A stretch of 64,000 bases of DNA from Cupriavidus pampae (GCF_914271485.1 NZ_CAJZAG010000006.1:1-64000), one strand, 5' to 3'; counted from the first letter of the stretch, positions 44,105 through 53,302 are shown. Notes: generated by a model from the letters alone, not told the origin. Made by a program: numbers and translations.

Positions 44105-44734
44105 ATGGATACGACCACACTGCTGCTCTACACGATGGCTGTCTCGGCGGTCATCGCCACGCCGGGCCCCACCGTGCTGCTGGCCCTCAACAACGGCGCG
44201 ACGCGTGGCATGCGCGTAGCCGCGTGCGGCATGGCCGGTGCCGTGCTCGCCGATCTCATCCTGATTGGTACGGTCGGCTGCGGCCTGGGCGCGCTGTTGC
44301 TGGCCTCGGAGCGGTTGTTCGAAGCCATCAAGTGGCTCGGCGCGGTGTACCTGCTGTACCTCGCGTGGGTCATCTGGCGTTCGCCGACGCATGCGCTCGT
44401 GGCCGAGCGCGACGAGGCTTCCGCCAGCGGCCGCGCGGCGTTTCTGCGCGCGTTGTTCGTGGCGCTCTCAAATCCCAAGGCACTGCTGTTCGTCTCGGCG
44501 TTCCTGCCGCAGTTCGTGCACGCGGACGGGCCGATTGCGCTGCAGTACACGGTGCTGGCACTGATCAGTGCGACGATCAACCTGATCGTGATGACGATTT
44601 ACGCGCTCGGCGGCCGCCATGCGGTGCGTACCCTTTCCGCGCGCACGCTGACATGGATCAATCGCAGTTGCGCGGGGATGCTGGCGTTTCTGGCGGTGGG
44701 GTTGAGTCTGTATCGTCGCGCGGATTTACGCTGA
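44105..44734 (+). CDS. LysE family exporter
   Basis: A 209-residue inner-membrane exporter of the LysE/RhtB family, which exports amino acids or their analogues. The N-terminal signature is AVIATPGPTVLLALNNGA (about 14-31), and the conserved LSNPKALLFVSAFLPQFV is at about 122-139. About six spans are expected. The start at 44105 is the family-like one (MDTTTLLLYT). The promoter must lie within the palindrome-rich region upstream. Its stop overlaps the convergent CDF gene by 9 bases. Confidence 0.9.
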   Translation: MDTTTLLLYTMAVSAVIATPGPTVLLALNNGATRGMRVAACGMAGAVLADLILIGTVGCGLGALLLASERLFEAIKWLGAVYLLYLAWVIWRSPTHALVAERDEASASGRAAFLRALFVALSNPKALLFVSAFLPQFVHADGPIALQYTVLALISATINLIVMTIYALGGRHAVRTLSARTLTWINRSCAGMLAFLAVGLSLYRRADLR

Positions 44735-45664
44735 GCGCGCGGAGCGGCCCTGCTCCCTGCGCACCGGATCGACGTGCGTCATCACGTTGAGCACGTCGTC
44801 GCGCTGCATCGCGCGTTCGCGCGCGGCCACGGCAATCGCGTGGCCCTCTTCCACGGTCAGGTCCGCCTGGATGTCGAGATGCACATCGACCAGGATCATG
44901 TCCCCCATCTTGCGCGTCTTGAGGTCATGCAGCCCGAGCACGCCGGGCGTTTCCAGCATGGTTTGCCGTAGCGCCTCCACCGTGGCGTCGTCGGCCGCGC
45001 GATCCATCAGATCGCCGAGCGCATTCCAGCCAAACAGCAGGCCCATGCGCGCCACCATCAGTCCGACCACGATCGCGGCCACGGGATCAAGGATGTGATA
45101 GCCGAGCAGGTTGCCGCCGATACCGAGCGCGACCACCAGCGATGAGGCCGCGTCCGAGCGTGCGTGCCAGGCATTGGCGACCAGCATGCTCGAGCGCACG
45201 CGTTCGGCTACGCGCAGCATGTAGCGGAACAGCAGTTCCTTGCCGATCAGCGCGCCGATGGCCACCCATAGCGCCACGAGCTTGACCGGCTGCACCGATT
45301 CCGGATGTTCGATTTTCTGGATCGCGCTCCAGAGCATGCCGACGCCGACGGCCAGCAGCAGCGCGCCCAGCGCCAGCGACGCCGCCGTCTCGAAGCGCTG
45401 ATGGCCATACGGGTGATCGAGATCGGCGTCCTTGCGGCTGTGATGGCCCGCGACCAGCACCACGAAGTCCGAGACCAGGTCCGACAGCGAGTGCGCGGCG
45501 TCGGCGATCAGCGCCTGCGAGCCGGCGACCACGCCGATCACGGCCTGCACGATGGTCAGGACGATGTTGACGACTACGCTGACCAGCGTGCTGCGGCGAC
45601 CAGCGACATGGCGGGCTTCCAGCACGGCATCTGGCGTGGCGGCATCGGTGGGGCTGACGGTCAT
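44726..45664 (-). CDS. Cation diffusion facilitator family transporter
   Basis: A 312-residue CDF exporter of divalent cations such as Zn2+, Fe2+ or Mn2+. Six spans are expected. Metal-site motifs are DAAHSLSDLVSDFVV (about 56-70) in span 2 and HARSDAASSLVVALG (about 167-181) in span 5, giving a D-x3-D/D-type site. The C-terminal cytoplasmic domain (about 215-300) is ferredoxin-like with VDVHLDIQADLTVEEGH. The start at 45664 (MTVSPTD) is used; 45718 would add 18 residues. Confidence 0.9.
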   Translation of the reverse strand: MTVSPTDAATPDAVLEARHVAGRRSTLVSVVVNIVLTIVQAVIGVVAGSQALIADAAHSLSDLVSDFVVLVAGHHSRKDADLDHPYGHQRFETAASLALGALLLAVGVGMLWSAIQKIEHPESVQPVKLVALWVAIGALIGKELLFRYMLRVAERVRSSMLVANAWHARSDAASSLVVALGIGGNLLGYHILDPVAAIVVGLMVARMGLLFGWNALGDLMDRAADDATVEALRQTMLETPGVLGLHDLKTRKMGDMILVDVHLDIQADLTVEEGHAIAVAARERAMQRDDVLNVMTHVDPVRREQGRSARSA

Positions 45665-45762
45665 GGATCGATGGTTCAGGGTGGCGAGGGATTCGGCAAG
45701 CGACAACGTTACTAGCATGCCATGCCTGTCATGCGTTGTTCCAGTCGCGCGGAGCCGCCGTG

Positions 45763-47412
45763 GTGCCTATATTGAGTGCTGGGCTCTCTTTCTCCGCTAT
45801 GTCGCCAGAAGAAGATGCGTTGATCTCCGTGTGCCTCGCGCTCATTGGCGATGCAGACAGCCTGTCCGCGACCGAACGACGCCTGATCGAAGGCGCTTCC
45901 GCCGCGGGGGAGCCTGTGGATAACCAGACCGTGCACTCGCTGCGCCGGCAGATCCTGCGCGGCGCGGACCCGCTCGGCGAGGCGTTTACCGCCATTCGCT
46001 CGGCCGACGACCGCCGCGCCACAGGCGCGGTCTATACCCCGCAACCGATCGTCGACGCGATGGTGGAATGGCTGGCCACGCAAGGCGCGCCCGTGCGCAT
46101 CGTCGATCCGGGGTCCGGCTCGGGGCGTTTCATTCTGGCCGCGGGTCGGATGTTTCCCGACGCCGAGCTCGTCGCCGTGGAGATGGATCCGTTCGCCGCG
46201 CTGATGCTGCGCGCGAACGTGGCGGTGTGCGGTCTGGGGGGACGCGTGCGCGTACTGGTCGAGGATTACCGCAAGGTGACGCTGCCATGCGTTGCGGGCA
46301 TGACCGCGTTTATCGGCAATCCGCCTTATGTGCGCCATCATGAGATCGGCGAGGACTGGAAGGCTTGGTACGCCAAAGGCTTTGCCGCGCTCGGCATCAA
46401 GGCGAGCGCGCTCGCTGGCCTGCATCTGCATTTCTTCCTGCAGACGCGCCTGCTTGCGCGCGAGGGGGACGTGGGCGCGTTCGTGACGTCGGCCGAATGG
46501 ATGGACGTGAACTATGGCTCAGCACTACGGAAGCTGCTGATCGAGCAACTCGGTGGTACCGCGCTGCACGTGTTGGCGCCGACCGTCGAAGCGTTTCCGG
46601 GTACGGCGACCACGGCGGCGATCACGTGCTTTCGTGTCGGTGAGCGCGCCGAGCCAGTTACCGTGCATGCGGTCGACGCGCTGCCCGAGCTGGGGCACCT
46701 CGAGGGCGGCACGTCGATTGCCCGCACCACGCTGCAGACCGCGCACAAGTGGTCGGCCATCGCACGCCCGGCACCCGCGTGCCAGGCGGGCGAGATCGAA
46801 CTCGGCGAACTGTTCCGCGTGCACCGCGGGCAGGTGACGGGCGCCAATGACATCTGGATCGCTGGCGATCATGCGCGTGACTTGCCCGCGTGCGTCAAGT
46901 TCGCGACGGTGACGAAGGCGATGGATCTGATCCGGGCCGGCGCGCATCTGCGTACGGCGGGTGTATTGCGTAGCGTGATTGATCTTCCTGCGGGGCTCGA
47001 TGGCTTCACGCACGAGGAACGCCAGCGCATTGACGCGTTCCTGTCATGGGCCCGCCAGCACGGCGCGCACGAGGGCTATATCGCGACGCACCGCAAGGCG
47101 TGGTGGTCCGTCGCCCTCAAGGCCCCGGCACCGATCCTCTGTACGTACATGGCCCGCCGGCCGCCGCAGTTCACCGTCAACACGTGCGGCGCGCGACATA
47201 TCAATATCGCCCACGGCCTGTATCCGCGCGAGCCACTGGCGCCAGAGGTCATGTACGCGCTGGTCGCTTGGCTCAATGGGAATACCCACACGGGCAGCGG
47301 CAGAACCTACGCCGGTGGCCTGACGAAATTCGAACCAAGGGAAATCGAGCGATTGCGGATTCCTGCATTGGAAAGACTGCTTGAAAATCGTAACGCGCTT
47401 AATTTTCCGTGA
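45763..47412 (+). CDS. Solitary N6-adenine DNA methyltransferase
   Basis: A protein of about 549 residues with a gamma-class m6A methyltransferase core and a C-terminal region that is likely the target-recognition domain, as in Eco57I-type enzymes. Motif I is VDPGSGSGRFILAAG (about 89-103), and the catalytic motif IV NPPYVRHHEIGED lies at about 186-198. No endonuclease motif or partner restriction gene is seen, so it is solitary; it could modify the host for regulation or protection. The start is uncertain: GTG 45763 has GGAG 8 bases upstream, and ATG 45799 is the alternative. Confidence 0.8.
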   Translation: MPILSAGLSFSAMSPEEDALISVCLALIGDADSLSATERRLIEGASAAGEPVDNQTVHSLRRQILRGADPLGEAFTAIRSADDRRATGAVYTPQPIVDAMVEWLATQGAPVRIVDPGSGSGRFILAAGRMFPDAELVAVEMDPFAALMLRANVAVCGLGGRVRVLVEDYRKVTLPCVAGMTAFIGNPPYVRHHEIGEDWKAWYAKGFAALGIKASALAGLHLHFFLQTRLLAREGDVGAFVTSAEWMDVNYGSALRKLLIEQLGGTALHVLAPTVEAFPGTATTAAITCFRVGERAEPVTVHAVDALPELGHLEGGTSIARTTLQTAHKWSAIARPAPACQAGEIELGELFRVHRGQVTGANDIWIAGDHARDLPACVKFATVTKAMDLIRAGAHLRTAGVLRSVIDLPAGLDGFTHEERQRIDAFLSWARQHGAHEGYIATHRKAWWSVALKAPAPILCTYMARRPPQFTVNTCGARHINIAHGLYPREPLAPEVMYALVAWLNGNTHTGSGRTYAGGLTKFEPREIERLRIPALERLLENRNALNFP

Positions 47413-47533
47413 GTGTCTGCGAATGTCGACAGTGGTTTGCAGTACTACGCAGATTTAACAAGTTGACACACCAGCACGGCGGGCAAGTGCCATAGGATGG
47501 CTGCGAACACTTCCGTCTTCTGGGGATAAAGCC

Positions 47534-47869
47534 TTGCCTGCCACGCGCGCTTCCAACCTCGTCGCTCATCTGTATGGCGTACTTGGATTGATACCGGGTA
47601 TCGCCAGCCTTGTCGCGGCCTATCGTCCAGACGCGCCGTGGTCGGAGCTGGCGCTGCTCGGGGCAGGATGGCTCGCCGCCGGCATGTTCGCCGTGATGGT
47701 TTTTCGCCTGGCCACGGGGTTGATGCGCGCGGGTGAAGATTGCGGTCGACTCGAAGCCGAGAGCAAGGGGCTCAAGCGCGAACTTGATGGGCGAACGAGC
47801 GTGCTGGAGTACGTGGTGAGCGTGCGTCAGGGGAGCGTCCGTGGTGCGACGGACTACGACGGGGTGTGA
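47534..47869 (+). CDS. Small membrane protein with coiled-coil tail
   Basis: A 111-residue protein of unknown function starting at a TTG with GGGATA just upstream. Two hydrophobic segments (LYGVLGLIPGIASLVAAY, about 13-30, and ELALLGAGWLAAGMFAVMVF, about 38-57) are followed by a charged helical stretch that could form a coiled coil (about 66-92). Function unknown. It follows the methyltransferase gene after 121 bases and precedes a terminator. Confidence 0.6.
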   Translation: MPATRASNLVAHLYGVLGLIPGIASLVAAYRPDAPWSELALLGAGWLAAGMFAVMVFRLATGLMRAGEDCGRLEAESKGLKRELDGRTSVLEYVVSVRQGSVRGATDYDGV

Positions 47870-47895
47870 GCGGACAACTGTTTGGGGCAGAAACG

Positions 47896-47923
47896 AAAAA
47901 GGCCAGAGAAGCTCTGGCCTTTT
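47896..47923 (-). terminator. Rho-independent terminator, probably bidirectional
   Basis: A perfect 8-bp stem GGCCAGAG/CTCTGGCC with a 3-base loop is flanked by five A residues on the left and four T residues on the right. On the minus strand the T run follows the stem, so it ends the tRNA-Ala transcript, and on the plus strand it can end the small membrane protein gene. Confidence 0.9.
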
Positions 47924-47928
47924 GAAGA

Positions 47929-48004
47929 TGGTGGACCGAAGGAGGATCGAACTCCCGACCTCTGCATTGCGAACGCAGCGCTCTCCCAGCTGAGCTATCG
48001 GCCC
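47929..48004 (-). tRNA. tRNA-Ala, anticodon CGC
   Basis: The minus strand folds as a 76-base cloverleaf with CCA encoded. The acceptor stem GGGCCGA/TCGGTCC contains the G3:U70 pair, the identity element of alanine tRNAs. The anticodon loop TTCGCAA gives CGC, reading the GCG codon. The T arm has TTCGATC. A terminator follows at 47896-47923. Confidence 0.95.
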
Positions 48005-48097
48005 ATGGCGAACGATTGTAGCTGAAAACCTTTTGGACTTTCAATCGGGCCGTTGTAGGCGCACGACCGTGGATTTTCGGGGCATTTTCGTCCGAGC

Positions 48098-49822
48098 TTA
48101 GGCCGGCGCTATGCCCGCATTCCCGTCCATGCCGACCACCTTGGGTACGTTCAGCGGGCGGGCCGAGACTTCCTTGCTGGTGCGTAGCCATTGGGCCATG
48201 ACGTCCCAGATCGGGGGGCCGCCGGCCTCGCGCGCTTCTTCGGAGACGGGGGCCCAGCCGGCGACCTTGTAGGTTTTGGCGGCGTCGAGCGGCTTGCCGT
48301 GCAGGCGCATGTCCGTGATGCGGTGGCCGATGGTCTGGTCCGGGTCGATCGTGTACTGCAGGCCGCCGACGCGCACCATATCACCGCCCTGCTGCATATA
48401 GGGATCGGGGTTGAACAGGTTGTCCGCCACGTCCTCGAGCACGGTTTTGATCGTATCGCCGGTCATCGGCGTCACGGTCGTGTGGGGGTACGTGATGGCC
48501 GTCTGGTCCATCAGCGCTTCCATCGTGATCGCCTCGCCTGGCAGCAGCGAGGTGCCCCAGCGGAAGCCCGGCGAGAACGCGATTTCCGCGTCCTGTACTG
48601 CCATCAGGCCATCAAGGATCAACTGGTCGAACGTGCCGTTGAAGTTGCCGCGTCGATAGAGCAGACCGCGGTTGACCGCGAGGACTTCGCCGAGCTGGCG
48701 TTCGTACGGCGCGCGCACGCGGGTGATCAGCCGGTTCATCTCGGGGTCGGCCGGCAGGAAGTTGGCGAACACCGGCAGCAGCTTGTAGCGGAAATCCGCT
48801 ACGCGGCCATTGCGCACGTCGAAGTCGAGCACACCGAGGAACTTGCCATTCGAACCCGCGTTGGTCACGAGCGTGGTGCCGCCCGCGTTGCGCACATGCA
48901 CCGGTGCCGGTACGCCGTCGTGCGTGTGGCCGCCGAGAATCGCGTCGAGCCCGCGCACACGCGAGGCGAGCTTCAGGTCGACATCCATACCGTTATGCGA
49001 CAGCAGCACCACGACCTGCGCGCCCTTGCCGCGCGCCTCGTCGATGACCTGCTGCAGGTTTTCCTCCTGGATACCAAACGTCCAGTCGGGCACGAAGTAG
49101 CGCGGATTGGCGATGGGCGTGTACGGAAACGCCTGCCCGATGATCGCGACGGGCACACCGTTCATCTCGCGCATCGTATAGGCGTCGAACACCGGATCGC
49201 CGAAATCGCTGGTCTTGATGTTCTGCGCGACGAAGGCGACGCGTCCCTTGAAATCCTTGTCCACGACCTCGCGCACGCGTTCGGCGCCGAGCGTCATTTC
49301 CCAATGCGCGGTCATGACATCGACGCCGAGCAGCAGCGCGGCATCGATCATGTCCTGCCCTTTCGTCCAGAGCGCGGTCGCGGAACCCTGCCACGTATCG
49401 CCGCCGTCGAGCAGCAGCGCGCCCGGCCGGCTCGCCTTCATGCGCTGGACCAGCGTGGACAGATGGGCAAACCCGCCGACCTTGCCATAACGGCGTGCCG
49501 CTTCGGTGAAGTTCAGATACGTGAACGCATGCGCCGCGGCGCTGCCGGATTCGATCTTGTACGCGCGCAGAAATGCCTCGCCGACCAGATGCGGTGGCTT
49601 GCCCGCCCATGGGCCAACACCGAGGTTGACGTTGGGTTCGCGAAAATGGATCGGGCGCAGCTGGGCGTGGCAGTCGGTGTAGTGCAGCAGATGCACGTTG
49701 CCGAAGCGCGGCACGTCGTACAGGTTATCCACAGCCTTCGCGGCGTGGGCGTCGGTCGCGGGGAACGACATGCCGCCGGCGCCCGCGATGGCCAGCATCT
49801 GGAGAAACTCGCGACGATTCAT
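48098..49822 (-). CDS. soxB: Thiosulfohydrolase SoxB
   Basis: A 574-residue periplasmic enzyme with a dinuclear metal site that releases sulfate from the SoxY-bound intermediate of thiosulfate oxidation. A twin-arginine signal is present (MNRREFLQMLAIAGAGG, cleavage near 28). Metal-binding motifs of the 5'-nucleotidase/metallophosphatase family are visible: YTDCHAQLRP (about 47-56), GGDTWQGSATAL, and GGHTHDGVP. It is the last gene of the sox cluster. The SoxB call is supported by context with soxYZAX. Confidence 0.95.
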   Translation of the reverse strand: MNRREFLQMLAIAGAGGMSFPATDAHAAKAVDNLYDVPRFGNVHLLHYTDCHAQLRPIHFREPNVNLGVGPWAGKPPHLVGEAFLRAYKIESGSAAAHAFTYLNFTEAARRYGKVGGFAHLSTLVQRMKASRPGALLLDGGDTWQGSATALWTKGQDMIDAALLLGVDVMTAHWEMTLGAERVREVVDKDFKGRVAFVAQNIKTSDFGDPVFDAYTMREMNGVPVAIIGQAFPYTPIANPRYFVPDWTFGIQEENLQQVIDEARGKGAQVVVLLSHNGMDVDLKLASRVRGLDAILGGHTHDGVPAPVHVRNAGGTTLVTNAGSNGKFLGVLDFDVRNGRVADFRYKLLPVFANFLPADPEMNRLITRVRAPYERQLGEVLAVNRGLLYRRGNFNGTFDQLILDGLMAVQDAEIAFSPGFRWGTSLLPGEAITMEALMDQTAITYPHTTVTPMTGDTIKTVLEDVADNLFNPDPYMQQGGDMVRVGGLQYTIDPDQTIGHRITDMRLHGKPLDAAKTYKVAGWAPVSEEAREAGGPPIWDVMAQWLRTSKEVSARPLNVPKVVGMDGNAGIAPA

Positions 49823-49832
49823 GACGAGCGGC

Positions 49833-50324
49833 CTACTTTGCGTAGCGCGCGAGCGCGGCGACGTCGTCGTCGAGCATCTCGCCGAGCTCTTTCTGCACCA
49901 CGCGTCCGTGCCCGTCCAGCACATACAGTTCGGGCAGACCCTTGCGCGGCCCAAGCGCGTTGCGCAGCGCGGGCGAGTCCATCGTGGCCGGGAACGTATA
50001 GCCGCGCTGCTTCAGATAATCCGCCGCGACCTTGGGCTCCTTGTCGATGCTGATGGTCAGCACCTGCAGCCCGGCCTCATGCGTGCGCTCGTACAGCGCC
50101 TGCAGACGCGGGTTCTGCAGCGCGCAGAACGGGCACCACGACGCCCACACTTCGATCACAAGCGGTTTGCCGGCCCACTGCGACGGCGGCACGCTGCGGC
50201 CGTCGAGCAGTTGCACCATGGGCAACGCGATGACGTCGCCGACTTCGGCTGCGGCGGCGGTGCTCGCAGCGGACACGAGGCCGGCCGCAAGTGCAAAAGC
50301 GAGGAACAACCGGCGCGCGCGCAT
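49833..50324 (-). CDS. Periplasmic thioredoxin-like protein (TlpA/SoxW type)
   Basis: A 163-residue thiol-disulfide protein with a signal peptide (about 1-25) and a thioredoxin fold with the active site WASWCPFCALQNP (about 58-70), CxxC being C-P-F-C. In sox clusters such proteins (SoxW, SoxS) keep the SoxY cysteine or other partners reduced; that role is inferred. It lies 5 bases after soxX and 10 before soxB. Confidence 0.85.
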   Translation of the reverse strand: MRARRLFLAFALAAGLVSAASTAAAAEVGDVIALPMVQLLDGRSVPPSQWAGKPLVIEVWASWCPFCALQNPRLQALYERTHEAGLQVLTISIDKEPKVAADYLKQRGYTFPATMDSPALRNALGPRKGLPELYVLDGHGRVVQKELGEMLDDDVAALARYAK

Positions 50325-50329
50325 CGTGC

Positions 50330-51019
50330 TTACTGGTTGACCGGCGAAGCCGGGTCCAGCAGCAGCGCCATCACGTCGCGGATCTGCTGCTCGGTGAGGA
50401 TACCCTTGTGCCCGAAGCGCGGCATGTTGGAGCACGCGCTGAACGCGTTCGAGTCCCAGATCTTGCCCCACGTGTACTGGATTACCGCCTGCGAGTTGCC
50501 GCGCAGCTTGCCGTATTGATACAGCGACGGGCCGATATTGCCGAACGAGATCTCGGCCTTGGTCAGCTGATGGCACGCGTAGCAGTTGGCGCCGTTGACG
50601 CCGCCGACCGGATCGGAGAACTGCATACCACGGCCGTTCTGCGCGATCTTCTCGCCTTCCTTCCAATCACCGAGGTACTTGCCGTCGGCAGGATACTTCA
50701 CCTGCTTGATCTCGGCGGCCTCGATCTTCTTCGCAACCGCTTCCGGCACATGCGTGCGGTCCGGATACTGGCTGCACGCCTGCTGCGTGGCGTCCTGCTG
50801 CAGCACGCCATCCAGCGTGGCCGGTCCCTTCGAGTGGAACGACAGCGCGATGAGTTTCTTCAGTTCGCCGTCGCCCACCGTGCTGACTTCAGCGGCGGGC
50901 GCGGCAGCCTTGGCTGCAGGTTTGGCGGCGGGGCGCGCATCCTGTGCGAGCGCCGGCGTAGCAATGCCCGCCGCCGTGGCCACGGCGGTCGTCAGCATCC
51001 ATGCATGGATTCGATTCAT
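50330..51019 (-). CDS. soxX: Sox c-type cytochrome SoxX
   Basis: A 229-residue periplasmic monohaem cytochrome, partner of SoxA. A signal peptide (about 1-25) is followed by an Ala/Pro/Lys linker. The haem motif is NCYACHQLTKAE (CxxCH, about 144-155) and a possible axial Met lies in SNMPRFGHKG (about 196-206). It is longer than the roughly 150 residues of model SoxX, as in some betaproteobacteria. It is part of the sox operon, downstream of soxA by 15 bases. Confidence 0.9.
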   Translation of the reverse strand: MNRIHAWMLTTAVATAAGIATPALAQDARPAAKPAAKAAAPAAEVSTVGDGELKKLIALSFHSKGPATLDGVLQQDATQQACSQYPDRTHVPEAVAKKIEAAEIKQVKYPADGKYLGDWKEGEKIAQNGRGMQFSDPVGGVNGANCYACHQLTKAEISFGNIGPSLYQYGKLRGNSQAVIQYTWGKIWDSNAFSACSNMPRFGHKGILTEQQIRDVMALLLDPASPVNQ

Positions 51020-51034
51020 GTTGGCTCTCCCGCC

Positions 51035-51874
51035 TCAGCGCTTCAGGTTCGGACCGTCGTACGTGCCACCGTTGGCGTTCTTCGCGAGGAACATCGTCAA
51101 GGCGGTGATCACGTCGGAACCGTAGTCGGGTTCGGGAAAGCGCTGCTGGCGCAGGCAGTCGTACAGGCGGTGCTGCATGGTGCGAACCTCGCCCTGCGAG
51201 ACGCGATAGGCGGGCCACGTCGTGTAGGCCGCCTGCGCGCCACTCGCGTGCAGCAGGTTCGGCAGGTCCTGCAGTCGAATGCGCTGGCCGTCCACGGCAT
51301 GGCACGTGGCACAGGCGAAGTCATAGGCGCCGCCACGGTAGAAGAACATCTTCTGGCCGAGCGCATACACATGCTTCTCTTCGGGCGTATTGAGCTGGAC
51401 GTTGACCTTGATGCCGCGCGACTCGCCGGCGAGGAACGCCACCAGCCGCTCGATATCGGACGACTTGCCGGGCGACGAGAACGGATTCGCGGTCGCCTGC
51501 GCGGGCGTCAGACCTTGCAGCGTCACGCGGCACCAGGCCAGGCGCTGCTCGAGGTCCATCACCTTGCCCGCATCCTTGAAGTAGCGCGGCAGTTCGGCAT
51601 AGGCACCCTTGGTCACGCCGGGGCCCTTGCCGAGATCGCACTGCTCGAGCGAGACGTTCTTCGGACCGGCGGGCTTCTTCCACAACTCTTCGCCAGCGGC
51701 TTCCCACAGTTCGGCGGGATTGCCCTCGGCCAGCATCTGGCGATACTTCGCGAGTTCTTCGGCGGTGCTGCCCTGCGCCTGCGCGGGGAGGGTGGCCACG
51801 GTGGCGGCTACGGTCGCGACGGTGACAGCGGTCGCCAGTAGCGCCGCGCCATGGCGACGTCGATGATGTTGCAT
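51035..51874 (-). CDS. soxA: Sulfur-oxidation c-type cytochrome SoxA
   Basis: A 279-residue periplasmic cytochrome; with SoxX it conjugates thiosulfate to SoxY. A signal peptide (about 1-33) is followed by only one CxxCH motif (ACATCHAVDG, about 188-197); the first haem site of dihaem SoxA is degenerate (EQCDLGKGPG). The active-site Cys ligand is in LYDCLRQQRFPE (about 239-250). It therefore looks like the monohaem type. It lies upstream of soxX and downstream of the DsrE gene. Confidence 0.95.
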   Translation of the reverse strand: MQHHRRRHGAALLATAVTVATVAATVATLPAQAQGSTAEELAKYRQMLAEGNPAELWEAAGEELWKKPAGPKNVSLEQCDLGKGPGVTKGAYAELPRYFKDAGKVMDLEQRLAWCRVTLQGLTPAQATANPFSSPGKSSDIERLVAFLAGESRGIKVNVQLNTPEEKHVYALGQKMFFYRGGAYDFACATCHAVDGQRIRLQDLPNLLHASGAQAAYTTWPAYRVSQGEVRTMQHRLYDCLRQQRFPEPDYGSDVITALTMFLAKNANGGTYDGPNLKR

Positions 51875-51965
51875 GGGGACTTCTCCTCGCGCTGCGGTGG
51901 CTCCCGCATCGTCGAATTCTTTTAGACGTACTGGACTGAGCGTACTGACAAGGCAGTACGGATCG

Positions 51966-52424
51966 TCAGGGCTTGATGTACGCGTACCCTTCGTTGAACT
52001 GCAGGTTGGCCACTTCCACCACGCCCGCGGGCACCACCTTGGCCTCCAGCAGCAGGCTCGTCGGCGAGATGCGACGTGCGGTCAGCGTATTGCCGCACGC
52101 GCGAAACTCCACGCCATCGGCGGCCAGCGCGGCGACGGGTGCGTCGAACGTATTGCCGCGTCCATCCTTTGCACCTTCCAGCAGGAAGTCGATGCCATAG
52201 CCGAACGCCACCACCACGATCTTGGTGCCCGGCGCGCCATTCAGATGGTTGCGCAGGTTGCTCATCATGCGAACGGCCTGGTCGAGCCCCTCGGACATCT
52301 GATAGACCACCTTGACCTGCTTGCCGCCCCTGGCCTGCGCCGCCGGACTGCCTTGCGCCATCGCCTTCGCGGTCAGGCCCGCCGCGGCGAGTGCCGCGGT
52401 GGCCTTGAAGAATGCTCGCCGCAT
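51966..52424 (-). CDS. Periplasmic DsrE/DsrF-like protein
   Basis: A 152-residue protein with a signal peptide (about 1-28) and a DsrE-like fold (KVVYQMSEGLDQAVRMMSNL, about 41-60, and IVVVAFGYGIDFLLEG). A single conserved Cys lies in EFRACGNTL (about 110), which could carry sulfane sulfur. DsrE-family proteins move sulfur atoms; within a sox cluster this is likely a sulfur-handling partner. The start at 52424 (MRRAFFKATAAL) is signal-peptide-like. Confidence 0.8.
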   Translation of the reverse strand: MRRAFFKATAALAAAGLTAKAMAQGSPAAQARGGKQVKVVYQMSEGLDQAVRMMSNLRNHLNGAPGTKIVVVAFGYGIDFLLEGAKDGRGNTFDAPVAALAADGVEFRACGNTLTARRISPTSLLLEAKVVPAGVVEVANLQFNEGYAYIKP

Positions 52425-52471
52425 GCTGCGTTCCTTCCTGTCTGCTGGTTTGCTGGTCCGCGAACGCCGCC

Positions 52472-52783
52472 TCAGGCGATGGTCGCTTCGTCGGTACGCT
52501 TGTCGCCGCGGTTGTCGACCCAGGTCACGGTGACCTTGTCGCCCTTGGCGCCGCCCTTGAACTTGAAATTCAGGAACGGATCCTTCGACACCGCCGTGCC
52601 GAACTGCGCGTTGAATACTTCGCGGCCATTGCACTGGGCCACCACGGTCTGGATATGCCAGGCCGGAACGGTCTTGCCGTTCGCATCCTTGCGCTGGCCG
52701 GTCTCCATGTCGTGCTTCATCAGAATCTTGACGTCAACGACACCACCGTTTTCGGTGGCGCGGACGCGCATCGGATCTGCCAT
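52472..52783 (-). CDS. soxZ: Thiosulfate oxidation carrier subunit SoxZ
   Basis: A 103-residue protein without a signal peptide, as usual for SoxZ, which is exported with SoxY. Family features are PMRVRATENGGVVDVKILM near the start and the immunoglobulin-like pattern ending GDKVTVTWVDNRGDKRTDEA. SoxZ pairs with SoxY to form the substrate carrier. It lies 63 bases downstream of soxY. Confidence 0.95.
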   Translation of the reverse strand: MADPMRVRATENGGVVDVKILMKHDMETGQRKDANGKTVPAWHIQTVVAQCNGREVFNAQFGTAVSKDPFLNFKFKGGAKGDKVTVTWVDNRGDKRTDEATIA

Positions 52784-52846
52784 GTTCTGTCTCTCCTGCT
52801 GGTCGTGGAATGCGCGGGGGAATTTTTGAAGATCAGGTGGTCAGGA

Positions 52847-53302
52847 TCAGCCGCCGCAGCCGCCGAGCGTGACCTTGATCTCTTTCTGCGCCACGTACCA
52901 CTTGCCGCCTGCCTTGACCGCCGCGTACACGATCGAGGTCTGGCCCATCTTCACGCGCGTGGAAACGAACGGCTCGGTGCCCGCCGGGATCTTGAAGTCC
53001 GCGGCCAGCGTGAACGGATTCTTTTCCACGAGGATGGCGATCTGCTCGGTATCCGGGATCGTGCTCGTCACCGCCACGGGTACCACGGCGCCGTTCTCGG
53101 CGATATCGGGTGCCGTGAACGTGATCGAGCCAGATTTCTCCGTCCCGGTGCCGCCGAGCGCCTTGATCACATCGGCCACGCTCTTGCCGTCAAAGGCGGT
53201 CTTGTTCCACTCCGCGGCCTGCGCCTCGCTGATCAGGCCGGTGGCGGCCATCAGCGACAGCACGGCGGTGACCCGCAGGACGTCTCGTCGTTTCTGATTC
53301 AT
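52847..53302 (-). CDS. soxY: Thiosulfate oxidation carrier protein SoxY
   Basis: A 151-residue periplasmic carrier whose C-terminal GGCGG arm holds the Cys to which thiosulfate is attached; VTLGGCGG ends the chain as expected. The N-terminus carries a twin-arginine-like signal (MNQKRRDVLRVTAVLSLMAA). SoxY and SoxZ form the carrier complex. The start at 53302 is chosen over 53344 as signal-peptide-like. The gene lies downstream of the cytochrome c gene. Confidence 0.95.
   Translation of the reverse strand: MNQKRRDVLRVTAVLSLMAATGLISEAQAAEWNKTAFDGKSVADVIKALGGTGTEKSGSITFTAPDIAENGAVVPVAVTSTIPDTEQIAILVEKNPFTLAADFKIPAGTEPFVSTRVKMGQTSIVYAAVKAGGKWYVAQKEIKVTLGGCGG

Noticed and set aside
47463-47468. 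Perfect -35 TTGACA before the small membrane protein gene
   Set aside because: No -10 box was found at 16-19 bp, so I do not call a promoter.
43692-48004. Integrative element at tRNA-Ala
   Set aside because: No integrase, no duplicated tRNA end and no change of base composition were visible.
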